19,576 bases of DNA from CAYFQH01 sp964345215 (GTDB lineage: Bacteria > Bacillota > Clostridia > Christensenellales > Aristaeellaceae): assembly GCA_964345215.1 (NCBI GenBank), contig CAYFQH010000035.1:1-19576 (forward strand), read 5' to 3'. Positions 1 through 6,663 of the stretch are shown piece by piece. The translations under genes and the position numbers were made by a program. The notes beneath the pieces are model-generated. The model saw only the letters and a program-made list of their open reading frames with translations. It had not been told where the DNA came from and did no database searches. The stretch's first letter is position 1. The number at the start of each line of letters is the position of its first letter.

Positions 1-55
1 TCTTGCCGCCTTCATGCATCCCACGCTTTGCCTTTGGGGTTTTTTGACAGTCTGA
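1..55 (+). other. Left edge, possible tail of an upstream gene
   Basis: Reading frame 2 is open from the window edge to a TGA at 53-55, directly before a terminator hairpin. Frame 3 is open to a TGA at 45-47. Either could be the C-terminal tail of an upstream plus-strand gene, but fewer than 20 codons are visible and I recognise no protein. The terminator that follows suggests some plus-strand transcript ends here. Confidence 0.25.
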
Positions 56-83
56 GCGGCACCTGTAAGGGGCCGCCTTTTTT
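56..83 (+). terminator. Intrinsic terminator of an upstream transcript
   Basis: An 8-bp GC-rich stem (GCGGCACC at 56-63 against GGGGCCGC at 69-76, one mismatch) with a TGTAA loop is followed by a run of six T (78-83). This is a standard rho-independent terminator on the plus strand. It separates the upstream transcript from the promoter at 150-158. Confidence 0.75.
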
Positions 84-149
84 ATTATAGGCATCCTTGT
101 TATCCTGTTTTGTGTGCCGCGGCAAGCAGTAAAAGTCAGGCTTTTTATG

Positions 150-158
150 TGCTATAAT
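150..158 (+). promoter_or_regulatory. Extended -10 promoter of the S51 peptidase gene
   Basis: TGCTATAAT at 150-158 is a perfect extended -10 (TGn + TATAAT). No good -35 hexamer lies 17 bp upstream, which is tolerated in extended -10 promoters. The start codon is 25 bp downstream, behind a strong AGGAGGGAGG ribosome binding site at 171-180. Confidence 0.6.
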
Positions 159-183
159 ATAAGCATACAAAGGAGGGAGGAAC

Positions 184-792
184 ATGATTTTACTCACATC
201 AAGCGGCCTGTCTTCGCCAAAACTCATTAAAGCCCTGACCCCCTATGTAAATAAAGGTGAAAGAGCGGCCTTGGTCACTACGGCGGCGGTGGGCAGCAAG
301 GAAAAAAGCGGCGATGTACCCCTGCTTGTGGCAGAACTTGAACAACTTGGCGTAAGCGTAGATTTTTTTGACTTTGACCGGGACTCGGCGAAGAAGCTGT
401 TAACCTATGACCTGGTGGAAATGATTGGCGGAAACCCTTTTTATTTGCTTAAGGCCATTCAAAGCCGAAAGGCTGAAAAAATGATGGAAGAAATAGCTGC
501 AAAAAAGGTACTCATCGGCGTTAGCGGCGGGGCCCTGGTGATGCAAAAAAATTTAGATTTGATTTACCAGTTTTTGCCCAGTATGAATAAAAAGCCGGCT
601 CTTATGGATTTTACAGCCCTGGGTTTGGTAGAGATTGAAACTTTCCCGCACTTTTCAAAGTTTGCAGCTCAGCAGGCCCATTTTAAGCAAAGGGTGGAAG
701 AATACGAAGAGAGAACCAAGAGCAAAGTTTTTCTTTTGGAAGATGGCCAGGGGGTACTGATTGACAATAAAATGGTGCGTGTGATTTTATAG
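184..792 (+). CDS. Peptidase S51 (dipeptidase E-like) family protein
   Basis: A 202-residue cytoplasmic protein of the peptidase S51 / class I glutamine-amidotransferase-like fold. The nucleophile elbow GVSGGA places the probable catalytic Ser at 114. MIGGNPFYLL (80-89) matches the family GGNxxxLL segment, and FPHF puts a likely catalytic His at 156. Characterised members are aspartyl dipeptidases (PepE) or cyanophycinases. This protein is shorter than PepE and I see no feature fixing its substrate. The ATG has a strong AGGAGGGAGG site three bases away and no signal peptide. It has its own promoter and terminator, so it is probably monocistronic. The family is fairly sure; dipeptidase activity is inference. 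Confidence 0.8.
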   Translation: MILLTSSGLSSPKLIKALTPYVNKGERAALVTTAAVGSKEKSGDVPLLVAELEQLGVSVDFFDFDRDSAKKLLTYDLVEMIGGNPFYLLKAIQSRKAEKMMEEIAAKKVLIGVSGGALVMQKNLDLIYQFLPSMNKKPALMDFTALGLVEIETFPHFSKFAAQQAHFKQRVEEYEERTKSKVFLLEDGQGVLIDNKMVRVIL

Positions 793-811
793 GTTTGATA
801 TTTTATAAAAG

Positions 812-843
812 CAGGAGAAATAGAAATGTTCTTCTGTTTTTTT
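812..843 (+). terminator. Terminator of the S51 peptidase gene
   Basis: CAGGAGAA (812-819) pairs with TTCTTCTG (829-836) with one G-T wobble across a 9-base loop, followed by seven T (837-843). An in-frame ATG at 826 that could extend the Rrf2 gene lies in this loop, upstream of the Rrf2 promoter. That argues against it as a start. Confidence 0.65.
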
Positions 844-844
844 A

Positions 845-873
845 TTGACAAGAAAACCCAGCTGTGGTACTAT
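845..873 (+). promoter_or_regulatory. Sigma-A promoter of the iscR-iscS-iscU operon
   Basis: A perfect -35 TTGACA (845-850), a 17-bp spacer and a -10 TACTAT (868-873) fit a vegetative promoter. It lies just after the S51 terminator. The predicted transcription start, near 880, falls at the edge of the imperfect palindrome at 882-906. Confidence 0.75.
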
Positions 874-881
874 ATTTTAGG

Positions 882-906
882 ATACCCGATTAAAAAACTA
901 GGGATT
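882..906 (+). promoter_or_regulatory. Probable IscR (Rrf2) operator
   Basis: An imperfect palindrome centred on 894: CCC (885-887) mirrors GGG (901-903), with further matched positions on each side of an A-rich centre. It lies just downstream of the -10, where a bound repressor would block initiation. As I recall them, clostridial IscR-type sites have this shape, an A/T-rich centre flanked by C-rich and G-rich arms. The nearest gene encodes an Rrf2 regulator, so autoregulation is the simplest reading. Assignment to IscR is inference. Confidence 0.5.
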
Positions 907-921
907 AAAGGAGGGGGAAGG

Positions 922-1332
922 TTGAAACTGTCCACCAGGGGGAAATATGGCATGCATGCCATGGTTTTTCTAGGCAAGCAAGCAGGAAAAGGGCCCCAGC
1001 CTTTAAAAGAAATAGCCCAAACAGGCGTACCTGAACAGTATTTGGAACAGCTTCTGGGCAGTTTGCGCCGGGGAGGCCTGGTAACCACTGTACGGGGGGC
1101 TCAGGGTGGGTACATGCTCTCAAAACCCCCTGAAAAAATTACCATTCGTGAAATTTTAGACTTAACCGAAGGCCCTTTGCAGTTTGCCCAGTGTTTGGAA
1201 GAAGGTTTCGCCTGCCATAAAAGCCAGGCCTGCCCAAGCAGAAAAATATGGGAGTACTTAGACGACAAAATAAACACCTTGCTGGAAGGGGTTACCCTTG
1301 GAGAAATTTTGATGCAGGATGACATACAATAA
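922..1332 (+). CDS. iscR: Rrf2-family transcriptional regulator, IscR type
   Basis: A 136-residue winged-helix repressor. The start STRGKYGMHAMVFL, the helix-turn-helix region around 25-58 (LKEIAQ, YLEQLLGSLRRGGLV) and the wing RGAQGGYMLSKPPE are diagnostic of Rrf2. Cys91, Cys98 and Cys104 (Cx6Cx5C) sit where IscR holds its [2Fe-2S] cluster, pointing to cluster sensing rather than the CymR-type cysteine response. I start it at TTG 922 behind AAAGGAGGGGG. An in-frame ATG at 826 would put the operon promoter and the preceding terminator inside the gene. It lies 24 bp before the cysteine desulfurase. Expected role: repress this operon when its cluster is loaded. Confidence 0.88.
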   Translation: MKLSTRGKYGMHAMVFLGKQAGKGPQPLKEIAQTGVPEQYLEQLLGSLRRGGLVTTVRGAQGGYMLSKPPEKITIREILDLTEGPLQFAQCLEEGFACHKSQACPSRKIWEYLDDKINTLLEGVTLGEILMQDDIQ

Positions 1333-1356
1333 CATTCAATTGGAGGACGAGGCCCA

Positions 1357-2517
1357 ATGAACAAAATTTATATGGACAATGCCGCAACGACTGCTGTGAG
1401 CTCAAAGGTGCTTGAAGGAATGATTCCATACTTTACACAGCACTACGGCAATGCCAGCAGTATTTACGCAACCGGAAGGGATGCGAAAAAGGCCATTGAA
1501 CTGGCAAGGCGCCAAGTGGCAGATGCCATTGGGGCTCAGCCACAGGAAATATACTTTACCTCCGGCGGTACGGAAAGTGACAACTGGGCCATTAAAGGCA
1601 TTGCCCATGCTCAAAAGAAAAAGGGCAACCACATTATTACCAGTGCCATTGAACACCACGCAGTACTTCATACCTGTCAATGGCTTGAAAAAAATGGCTT
1701 TACTGTAACGTATTTGCCGGTAGATGAAGAGGGCTTTGTAAACCCTGGAGATGTTGAAAAGGCCATTACCGATCAAACCATTCTGATTACCATTATGGCA
1801 GCTAATAACGAAATTGGCACCATTGAGCCTATTAAAGAAATTGGCGAAATTGCCAAAAAGCATAACATTACCTTTCATACCGATGCAGTGCAGGCGATAG
1901 GCGCCATTCCTGTTAATGTAAAGGATTGGCAGGTAGATGCTCTTTCTCTGTCGGCCCATAAGTTCCACGGGCCTAAAGGCATAGGGGCCTTATATGTGCG
2001 CAAGGGGGTTCGCATTGAAAACCTCCTTCATGGAGGGGCTCAAGAACGAGGAAAAAGGCCTACCACCGAAAATCTTCCCGGCATTGTAGGCCTTGGGCTG
2101 GCCATTGAAGAGGCAGTAAGCTGTTTGGATGAAAATGCCGCCTATATTGGCCGCCTGCGAGACAGGCTGATGGATGGCATTCTAGCCGCCATACCCGATG
2201 TGCGGGTGAATGGCAGCCGAGAAAAGCGCCTGCCTAACAATGTCAATGTATCGGTACGGTTTATCGAAGGGGAAGCCCTGATTCTGCGCCTTGATTTTGC
2301 AGGCATTGCTTCATCCAGCGGTTCGGCCTGTACCAGCGGATCCTTAGACCCTTCCCATGTTTTACTGGCCATTGGCCTGCCTCACGAAATTGCTCATGGC
2401 AGCCTGCGGCTAAGCCTGAGCAATCAAAGCACCCAAGAAGAAGTTGATGAAGTATTGAGCATTTTGCCCCAAATTGTGCAAAACCTGCGAGAAATGTCCC
2501 CATTATTTATTAAATAG
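1357..2517 (+). CDS. iscS: Cysteine desulfurase (IscS/NifS family)
   Basis: A 386-residue PLP enzyme that takes sulfur from L-cysteine as a persulfide and releases alanine. The N-terminus MDNAATT is classical. Visible active-site elements are His101 (EHHAV), Asp176 and Gln179 (HTDAVQ), the PLP lysine Lys202 in SAHKFHGPKG, and the persulfide cysteine Cys325 in SSGSACTSGS. The loop around Cys325 and the length fit group I (IscS/NifS), not SufS. The ATG has GGAGG about ten bases upstream. Lying between iscR and iscU, it should donate sulfur to the scaffold encoded 23 bp downstream. A role in tRNA thiolation is possible, but no mnmA gene is in the window. Confidence 0.94.
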   Translation: MNKIYMDNAATTAVSSKVLEGMIPYFTQHYGNASSIYATGRDAKKAIELARRQVADAIGAQPQEIYFTSGGTESDNWAIKGIAHAQKKKGNHIITSAIEHHAVLHTCQWLEKNGFTVTYLPVDEEGFVNPGDVEKAITDQTILITIMAANNEIGTIEPIKEIGEIAKKHNITFHTDAVQAIGAIPVNVKDWQVDALSLSAHKFHGPKGIGALYVRKGVRIENLLHGGAQERGKRPTTENLPGIVGLGLAIEEAVSCLDENAAYIGRLRDRLMDGILAAIPDVRVNGSREKRLPNNVNVSVRFIEGEALILRLDFAGIASSSGSACTSGSLDPSHVLLAIGLPHEIAHGSLRLSLSNQSTQEEVDEVLSILPQIVQNLREMSPLFIK

Positions 2518-2540
2518 TTCATTCTAGGAGGAAAAGAACC

Positions 2541-2915
2541 ATGTACAGCGAAAAAGTATTAGAGCACTTTGAACATCCCCGCAATGTGGGCGAAATTACA
2601 AACCCCAGCGGCACAGGCCAGGTAGGCAACGCAAAATGCGGCGATATTATGAAGATGGATATAAAGATTGAAGACAATGTGATTGTTGATGTAAAGTTTA
2701 AAACCTTTGGCTGCGGCGCTGCTATTGCTACCAGCAGCATGGCAACGGAAATGGTCATTGGAAAAACCATCGACGAAGCATTAAAAATAACCAATAAAGC
2801 AGTAATGGAAGCCCTGGACGGGCTACCCCCGGCAAAGGTTCATTGCTCTTTATTGGCTGAAGAAGCAATTCAGGCGGCCATTGAGGATTATCAAAAAAAA
2901 CAGGGCTTGGTTTAA
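2541..2915 (+). CDS. iscU: Iron-sulfur cluster scaffold (IscU/NifU N-terminal family)
   Basis: A 124-residue scaffold for nascent [2Fe-2S]/[4Fe-4S] clusters, fed by the desulfurase encoded just upstream. The start MYSEKVLEHFEHPRNVG is typical. The three cluster cysteines are Cys33 (GNAKCGD, with Asp35), Cys58 (FGCGAAIATSS) and Cys102 (KVHCSLLAEEA). The C-terminal Fe-S thiol domain of full NifU is absent. This is the bacterial IscU/clostridial NifU-like form rather than SufU, which carries an insertion. It has a strong AGGAGG site. It is the last gene of the operon, followed by the terminator at 2952-3011. Confidence 0.94.
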   Translation: MYSEKVLEHFEHPRNVGEITNPSGTGQVGNAKCGDIMKMDIKIEDNVIVDVKFKTFGCGAAIATSSMATEMVIGKTIDEALKITNKAVMEALDGLPPAKVHCSLLAEEAIQAAIEDYQKKQGLV

Positions 2916-2951
2916 GAAAACTCTGTTTTAGCGGTGGTGTAAAGTAGCAAT

Positions 2952-3011
2952 AAAGCTGCTTGCTTCTTTAAATTGTCTTAATGATTAAAGAAAGGGGCGA
3001 GCAGCTTTTTT
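2952..3011 (+). terminator. Long hairpin terminator of the isc operon
   Basis: AAAGCTGCT (2952-2960) pairs perfectly with AGCAGCTTT (3000-3008). Further pairing is possible inside (CTTTAA near 2966-2971 with TTAAAG near 2985-2990, plus a GC pair run near 2962/2998). A run of six T (3006-3011) follows or overlaps the right arm. It ends only 18 bases before the hflX start codon, so it can act as terminator or attenuator for hflX. Confidence 0.65.
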
Positions 3012-3018
3012 GCTGCTC
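2999..3018 (+). promoter_or_regulatory. Alternative hairpin competing with the isc terminator
   Basis: GAGCAGC (2999-3005) can also pair with GCTGCTC (3012-3018) across a loop of six T. AGCAGC is shared with the right arm of the terminator hairpin, so the two folds exclude each other. There is no T tract after this hairpin, so it is not a terminator. Its position just before a gene without a visible Shine-Dalgarno sequence suggests a regulatory leader. Confidence 0.45.
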
Positions 3019-3029
3019 CAATAAAAAAT

Positions 3030-4793
3030 ATGAATGTACACGGAAATATTGAAGGGCTGCGCAGCAGCATCTTGCAGGAACTGGATAGCTTATATGATTT
3101 GGAAATAGAGGATAAGGGCTTTTTACCGGCGGATTTAACCATTAAAATGTGGGAAATTTCCACCGCCATCCAGCGGGAAATTGGCCTGTATTTAACTCGG
3201 GATGGGGATGTGGCGGAGGTATTGGTGGGGGATTTGCAAACCATTAGCTTAACCCCCCTGCGCCTTCGGCGAAACCCCAAGCGCCTGTCGGGGCTTCGCT
3301 GTATCCACACCCATCCAAAGGGTTCCCCCATGCTCTCCAAGGTAGACGAAAGCGCCCTTAAAAACATGCGCTTTGATGCCATGGTGGTGATTGGCCAAGG
3401 CAGGCGGGAGGATGAACCTGCCGTATCCGCCGGCTTTTTGCAGGAAGATGAAAAAGGGGTTCTGACCATTGAAGAACTAGGTCCTCTGCCCTACAACCAG
3501 GTTCCCCAAGGGGATTGGATGGAGGAAATTATAAGGGCCGATGGCCTTATTGGGCAGGAGGCAGGCCACAGCCTGGATGAAGAGATGGAAAAGGCCATCT
3601 TAATTGGTCTTGAGAGTGATGAATCGTTAAATGAACTAAGGGGCCTGGCTGAAACCGCTGGGGGTCAGGTGCTGGACCAGCTCCTTCAAAAACGAGACAA
3701 ACCGGATACGGCCACCTACATTGGAAAGGGAAAGGTAACAGAACTGGGGCTTACGATTCAGGCCCTGGGGGCCAACCTGCTGATTGTAGATGATGAGTTG
3801 ACTGGGGTCCAGCAAAAAAACCTGGAACAGCAGCTGGGGATTAAAGTGGTAGACCGTACCGGCCTGATTTTAGATATTTTTGCCCAGCGGGCTAAAAGTA
3901 AGGAAGGAAAGCTGCAGGTAGAACTGGCTCAACTGACCTACCAATCTACGCGGCTAATCGGGGAGGGGCTGGTTCTTTCTCGTTTAGGCGGCGGCATTGG
4001 CACCAGAGGCCCTGGGGAAACCAAACTGGAAGTAAACCGCCGGCGCATCCGGGATAAAATGGTGGACTTAAAGGGCCAGTTAAGGCAAATGGAACAGCAG
4101 CGGGATTTAAGGCGAAAGAGCCGGGCAAAAAACAAAATACCCGTGGTGGCCTTGGTAGGTTATACCAACACAGGTAAATCTACCCTGCTCAACAGTTTAA
4201 CCGGAGCTGATGTTTTTGTTGAAAACCAGCTTTTCGCTACTTTGGATGCTACCAGCAGAAGGGTAGAGCGAAAAGATGCGGCGCCTTTTTTGCTGGTCGA
4301 TACCGTAGGCTTTATTAGAAAACTGCCCCACAGCCTGGTTCAAGCCTTTAAATCCACCCTGGAGGAGGCCACCATGGCAGATATCCTATGTATCGTATCC
4401 GATGCCTCCTCTTCAAAAGCGGAGCAAGAGCACCAAGTGGTTAACGAAGTGCTTGAAGAACTAGGGGCTTGCGACCAGCCGCGCATTGAAGTGTTGAATA
4501 AGTGGGATCAGGTGAAGGAGCCCCCGCTGATTTGTGGGGGAATCCCCGTTTCTGCCAAAACAGGAGCAGGGCTGGAAACACTCCTTGATGCCATTGAAGA
4601 AAAGATAAGCGGCGAACAGGAGGAGATCACCCTCTTTATTCCCTTTAAAGACTATCAAATAATAGGGGAACTGCGCCAGATAGGCCAGATTTTAAGTGAA
4701 GAACATGAAGAGGAGGGCAGCCGGGTGGTGGTGCGGCTGAGCAAAAACGATAAACAAAGGCACATCGGTAGCTTTGGTAAATACCTGGTGTAG
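3030..4793 (+). CDS. hflX: GTPase HflX with N-terminal JAMM-like domain
   Basis: A 587-residue, two-part protein. Residues ~186-587 are a complete HflX, a ribosome-associated GTPase that splits stalled 70S ribosomes. The HflX N-domain (~186-340, including the Gly-rich RLGGGIGTRGPGETKLE) is followed by G1 GYTNTGKST (377-385), G3 DTVG (424-427), G4 NKWD (490-493) and G5 SAK (508-510). Residues 1-~165 are an extension absent from E. coli HflX. It contains H93-T-H95-P-x6-S103-x2-D106, an exact HxH-x7-S-x2-D JAMM zinc-protease motif resembling RadC, with Glu50 suitably placed. I recall long clostridial HflX proteins, so the extension is probably family-wide; protease activity is inference. ATG 3030 has no Shine-Dalgarno site, but no in-frame start lies upstream before a stop at 2982-2984. 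Confidence 0.92.
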   Translation: MNVHGNIEGLRSSILQELDSLYDLEIEDKGFLPADLTIKMWEISTAIQREIGLYLTRDGDVAEVLVGDLQTISLTPLRLRRNPKRLSGLRCIHTHPKGSPMLSKVDESALKNMRFDAMVVIGQGRREDEPAVSAGFLQEDEKGVLTIEELGPLPYNQVPQGDWMEEIIRADGLIGQEAGHSLDEEMEKAILIGLESDESLNELRGLAETAGGQVLDQLLQKRDKPDTATYIGKGKVTELGLTIQALGANLLIVDDELTGVQQKNLEQQLGIKVVDRTGLILDIFAQRAKSKEGKLQVELAQLTYQSTRLIGEGLVLSRLGGGIGTRGPGETKLEVNRRRIRDKMVDLKGQLRQMEQQRDLRRKSRAKNKIPVVALVGYTNTGKSTLLNSLTGADVFVENQLFATLDATSRRVERKDAAPFLLVDTVGFIRKLPHSLVQAFKSTLEEATMADILCIVSDASSSKAEQEHQVVNEVLEELGACDQPRIEVLNKWDQVKEPPLICGGIPVSAKTGAGLETLLDAIEEKISGEQEEITLFIPFKDYQIIGELRQIGQILSEEHEEEGSRVVVRLSKNDKQRHIGSFGKYLV

Positions 4794-4810
4794 TAAAATA
4801 GAAAGAATAT

Positions 4811-4851
4811 GCCCCATGTAAGTGCTTAATTGGCTTACTGGGGTGTTTTTT
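4811..4851 (+). terminator. Terminator of hflX
   Basis: CCCCA(T)GTAAG at 4812-4822 pairs with CTTACTGGGG at 4834-4843, with one bulged T, then TGTTTTTT. This is a strong rho-independent terminator 18 bp after the hflX stop codon. Confidence 0.85.
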
Positions 4852-4931
4852 ATGGCGATGTATTTGTTAAAAGATTGGTTTAATAAAAATATTTGTTGAG
4901 TGGTAACAAGGCCATTTAGCAGTGAAGGAAA

Positions 4932-4960
4932 GTGAGATATTAAAAGTGTGATATTAAAGG
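4932..4960 (+). repeat. Two tandem direct repeats, period 14 bp
   Basis: GTGAGATATTAAAAG (4932-4946) and GTGTGATATTAAAGG (4946-4960) share 13 of 15 bases, with a 14-bp repeat period. They lie about 110 bp upstream of the M15 promoter. Direct repeats with regular spacing can be activator sites, but AT-rich sequence makes chance similarity possible. Confidence 0.35.
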
Positions 4961-5065
4961 AACGCCTTTTGCCTTTCGGCTAGAATAAGGATAGTAGGCG
5001 TACCATGCTTTTTTAGTATAAAAGAGACCTATAAAAGGAGAAGTGCCAAAAAAGAGATTATCGGT

Positions 5066-5090
5066 TTACAACTTAACAGAAAAGTTGCAA
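5066..5090 (+). promoter_or_regulatory. 25-bp inverted repeat overlapping the M15 promoter
   Basis: TTACAACTT (5066-5074) is repeated inverted as AAGTTGCAA (5082-5090), matching at 8 of 9 positions around a 7-bp centre. The -35 hexamer TTAACA lies inside it. A dimeric repressor bound here would exclude RNA polymerase. No regulator gene is adjacent, so the binding protein is unknown. Confidence 0.5.
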
Positions 5091-5102
5091 TCGTGGTATA
5101 AT
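5073..5102 (+). promoter_or_regulatory. Promoter of the M15-trmH-UPF0340 operon
   Basis: -35 TTAACA (5073-5078), an 18-bp spacer and a perfect -10 TATAAT (5097-5102). The first gene starts 34 bp downstream. No other convincing promoter is seen within the five-gene run to the terminator at 8745-8803. Confidence 0.7.
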
Positions 5103-5135
5103 AAAAAAGTATAACTGAAAGGATGGACAGGCCCA

Positions 5136-5927
5136 ATGGTAGAAAAGATCATTTCCATGCTGCTTTTAAGCGGTACTCTTTTTACAAACGCAGTGTACGA
5201 AACAGTACCGCAAAAAAACGAATTGGGTGAAATTTTTTTAGTCAATCGGGATTTTCCTATTTGCGAAAACTATATTCCCCGTTTAACCGATACAAAGGTT
5301 CAGGGAACTTTGCGGCTCCAGCGGGAAGATGCTGCCATGGCCCTTGAAGAAATGTTTGGGGCTGCTAAGGAAGAGAAAATTAACCTTGTGGCTATTTCTG
5401 GCTATAGAAGCTATTCAAAACAAGACAGAATTTATGAAAAAAAGGCTAAAAAAGTGGGAGAAGAGCGGGCTGATGACTATGTAGCCCTGCCGGGGACCAG
5501 TGAACACCAGCTGGGACTGGCCATGGATTTAGGCGAAAAAAACGTTCATACCAGCCTGACCGAAAGTTTTGCAAAAACCAAGGCAGGCATTTGGCTGGTT
5601 GACAATGCTCATCACTACGGTTTTATTATTCGTTACCAACAGGGCTGGGAAGAGATTACCGGCTATTTGTACGAGCCTTGGCATGTGCGCTATGTAGGTG
5701 TTGAGCATGCCACCAATATGTATAAAGAAAACATCCCCATGGAGGAGTATGTTGAAAAACTGCAGCTGGATGGAATTGAAGGATATTTAACCTTTGAAGG
5801 CAGCTTTATACCGGTTCAGGTAGCGGAAATGGTGGAAGATGTTCTTGCTGGTAGCAAAACCGAAATAGAGCCACAAGAATCACAAGAGAATCAAGACGAG
5901 AAAGACCCTGAAATTATGTTCAATTAA
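5136..5927 (+). CDS. M15 D-alanyl-D-alanine carboxypeptidase (VanY-like), copy 1
   Basis: A 263-residue exported zinc peptidase of family M15B, expected to remove the terminal D-Ala from peptidoglycan stem peptides. The core runs from NRDFPICENYIP (38-48) through SGYRSY (88-93, Arg91), TSEHQLGLAMD with zinc ligands His124 and Asp131, to EPWHVRYVG with catalytic Glu180 and zinc ligand His183. All key residues are present. The N-terminus has a short hydrophobic stretch (5-22) usable as a signal peptide or anchor, but it is weak. The C-terminus adds a TYxTF/EGSF segment and an acidic Glu/Gln-rich tail (~240-260). It is the first of three tandem paralogues, 34 bp before the next. Resistance to glycopeptides should not be assumed. 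Confidence 0.9.
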   Translation: MVEKIISMLLLSGTLFTNAVYETVPQKNELGEIFLVNRDFPICENYIPRLTDTKVQGTLRLQREDAAMALEEMFGAAKEEKINLVAISGYRSYSKQDRIYEKKAKKVGEERADDYVALPGTSEHQLGLAMDLGEKNVHTSLTESFAKTKAGIWLVDNAHHYGFIIRYQQGWEEITGYLYEPWHVRYVGVEHATNMYKENIPMEEYVEKLQLDGIEGYLTFEGSFIPVQVAEMVEDVLAGSKTEIEPQESQENQDEKDPEIMFN

Positions 5928-5961
5928 GGGCGGATTTAACCAGGTGTAAAGGGGGATTGCC

Positions 5962-6663
5962 GTGATTAAACAATGGATGTTGATGCTGTTTTTAACGGCT
6001 ACCCTGTTTTCAAAGGGCACCAGCCAACTGGTGCCTCAAAGGGATGTACAGGGAACGATGTACCTGGTGAACAGGGATTTGCCCATATCAAAAAACTATG
6101 TGCCTCCGGTTCAAAAAGCGCAGGTACCCGGCAGTTCAACCCTGATGCGGAAAGATGCAGCCATGGCCCTTGAAAAAATGTTTGCTGCTGCTAAGGAAGA
6201 GGCAGGTATCATCTTTACTGCAACCTCCGGCTACCGCAGCTATTCAAGGCAAAAAACCATTTACCAAAACAAAATAAATAAGGTGGGCAGCGCCAAAAAA
6301 GCCAACAATTATGTTGCCCCGGCCGGCACCAGCGAACACCAGTTGGGTTTGGCCATGGATGTAGGCGCAAAAGGGGTTAACGTAGGTCTAAACGGCAAGT
6401 TCGGTCAAACCCAGGCAGGCCTGTGGGTGGCCCAAAACGGCCATCGCTTTGGTTTTATTATCCGCTACCAAGAAGGCTGGGAGGAGATTACAGGCTATCG
6501 TTACGAGCCTTGGCATATACGCTATGTAGGGGTAGAACAGGCCAACAGCATGTACAAGGGGCATCTGCCTATGGAGGAGTATGCTCAGACCTACCAAATG
6601 AAGCAGCTTACATATTTTTTAACGTGGGAAGGGGAAGAGAAAACAATTGAAAGGGCCGATTAA
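5962..6663 (+). CDS. M15 D-alanyl-D-alanine carboxypeptidase (VanY-like), copy 2
   Basis: A 233-residue paralogue close to copy 1: the same NRDLPISKNYVP entry segment, AAMALEKMFAAAKEE, SGYRSYS (Arg92), TSEHQLGLAMD with His126 and Asp133, and EPWHIRYVG with Glu182 and His185. It starts at GTG 5962 behind AAAGGGGG. The N-terminal MIKQWMLMLFLTATLF is a short hydrophobic export signal, with possible cleavage near residue 21. The C-terminus shares the YFLTWEGE segment with copy 1 but lacks the acidic tail. Its last 17 bases overlap the next gene, implying translational coupling. Copies 1 and 2 look like a recent duplication; copy 3 is more distant. Confidence 0.9.
   Translation: MIKQWMLMLFLTATLFSKGTSQLVPQRDVQGTMYLVNRDLPISKNYVPPVQKAQVPGSSTLMRKDAAMALEKMFAAAKEEAGIIFTATSGYRSYSRQKTIYQNKINKVGSAKKANNYVAPAGTSEHQLGLAMDVGAKGVNVGLNGKFGQTQAGLWVAQNGHRFGFIIRYQEGWEEITGYRYEPWHIRYVGVEQANSMYKGHLPMEEYAQTYQMKQLTYFLTWEGEEKTIERAD

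Larger units (their letters stand above)
4852..5135 (+). other. Gene-free regulatory stretch before the M15 operon
   Basis: About 280 bp between the hflX terminator and the first M15 gene. It is AT-rich and holds a 14-bp tandem repeat (4932-4960), a CGCC...GGCG inverted pair around 4962-5001 of doubtful meaning, the inverted repeat at 5066-5090 and the promoter at 5073-5102. The only tiny ORF noticed (15 codons from ATG 4852) has no ribosome binding site and starts within the terminator tail. I see no RNA gene. Confidence 0.5.

Noticed and set aside
826..921. ATG at 826 as the start of the Rrf2 regulator, adding 32 residues
   Set aside because: It lies in the loop of a terminator and upstream of the operon promoter. 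The added residues do not resemble Rrf2 proteins, while TTG 922 has a strong ribosome binding site and gives the standard N-terminus.
1402..1968. 188-residue antisense open frame within iscS
   Set aside because: It lies on the opposite strand of a well-supported gene, with composition of a shadow frame and no ribosome binding site or family match.
4852..4899. 15-codon ORF after hflX
   Set aside because: It begins within the terminator tail, has no ribosome binding site and has no recognisable product.
5061..5080. PhoP-type TTnACA direct repeats near the M15 promoter
   Set aside because: TTTACA and TTAACA occur only once each with an 8-bp period, not the ~11-bp repeated arrangement of Pho boxes. 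The inverted repeat explains the same bases better.
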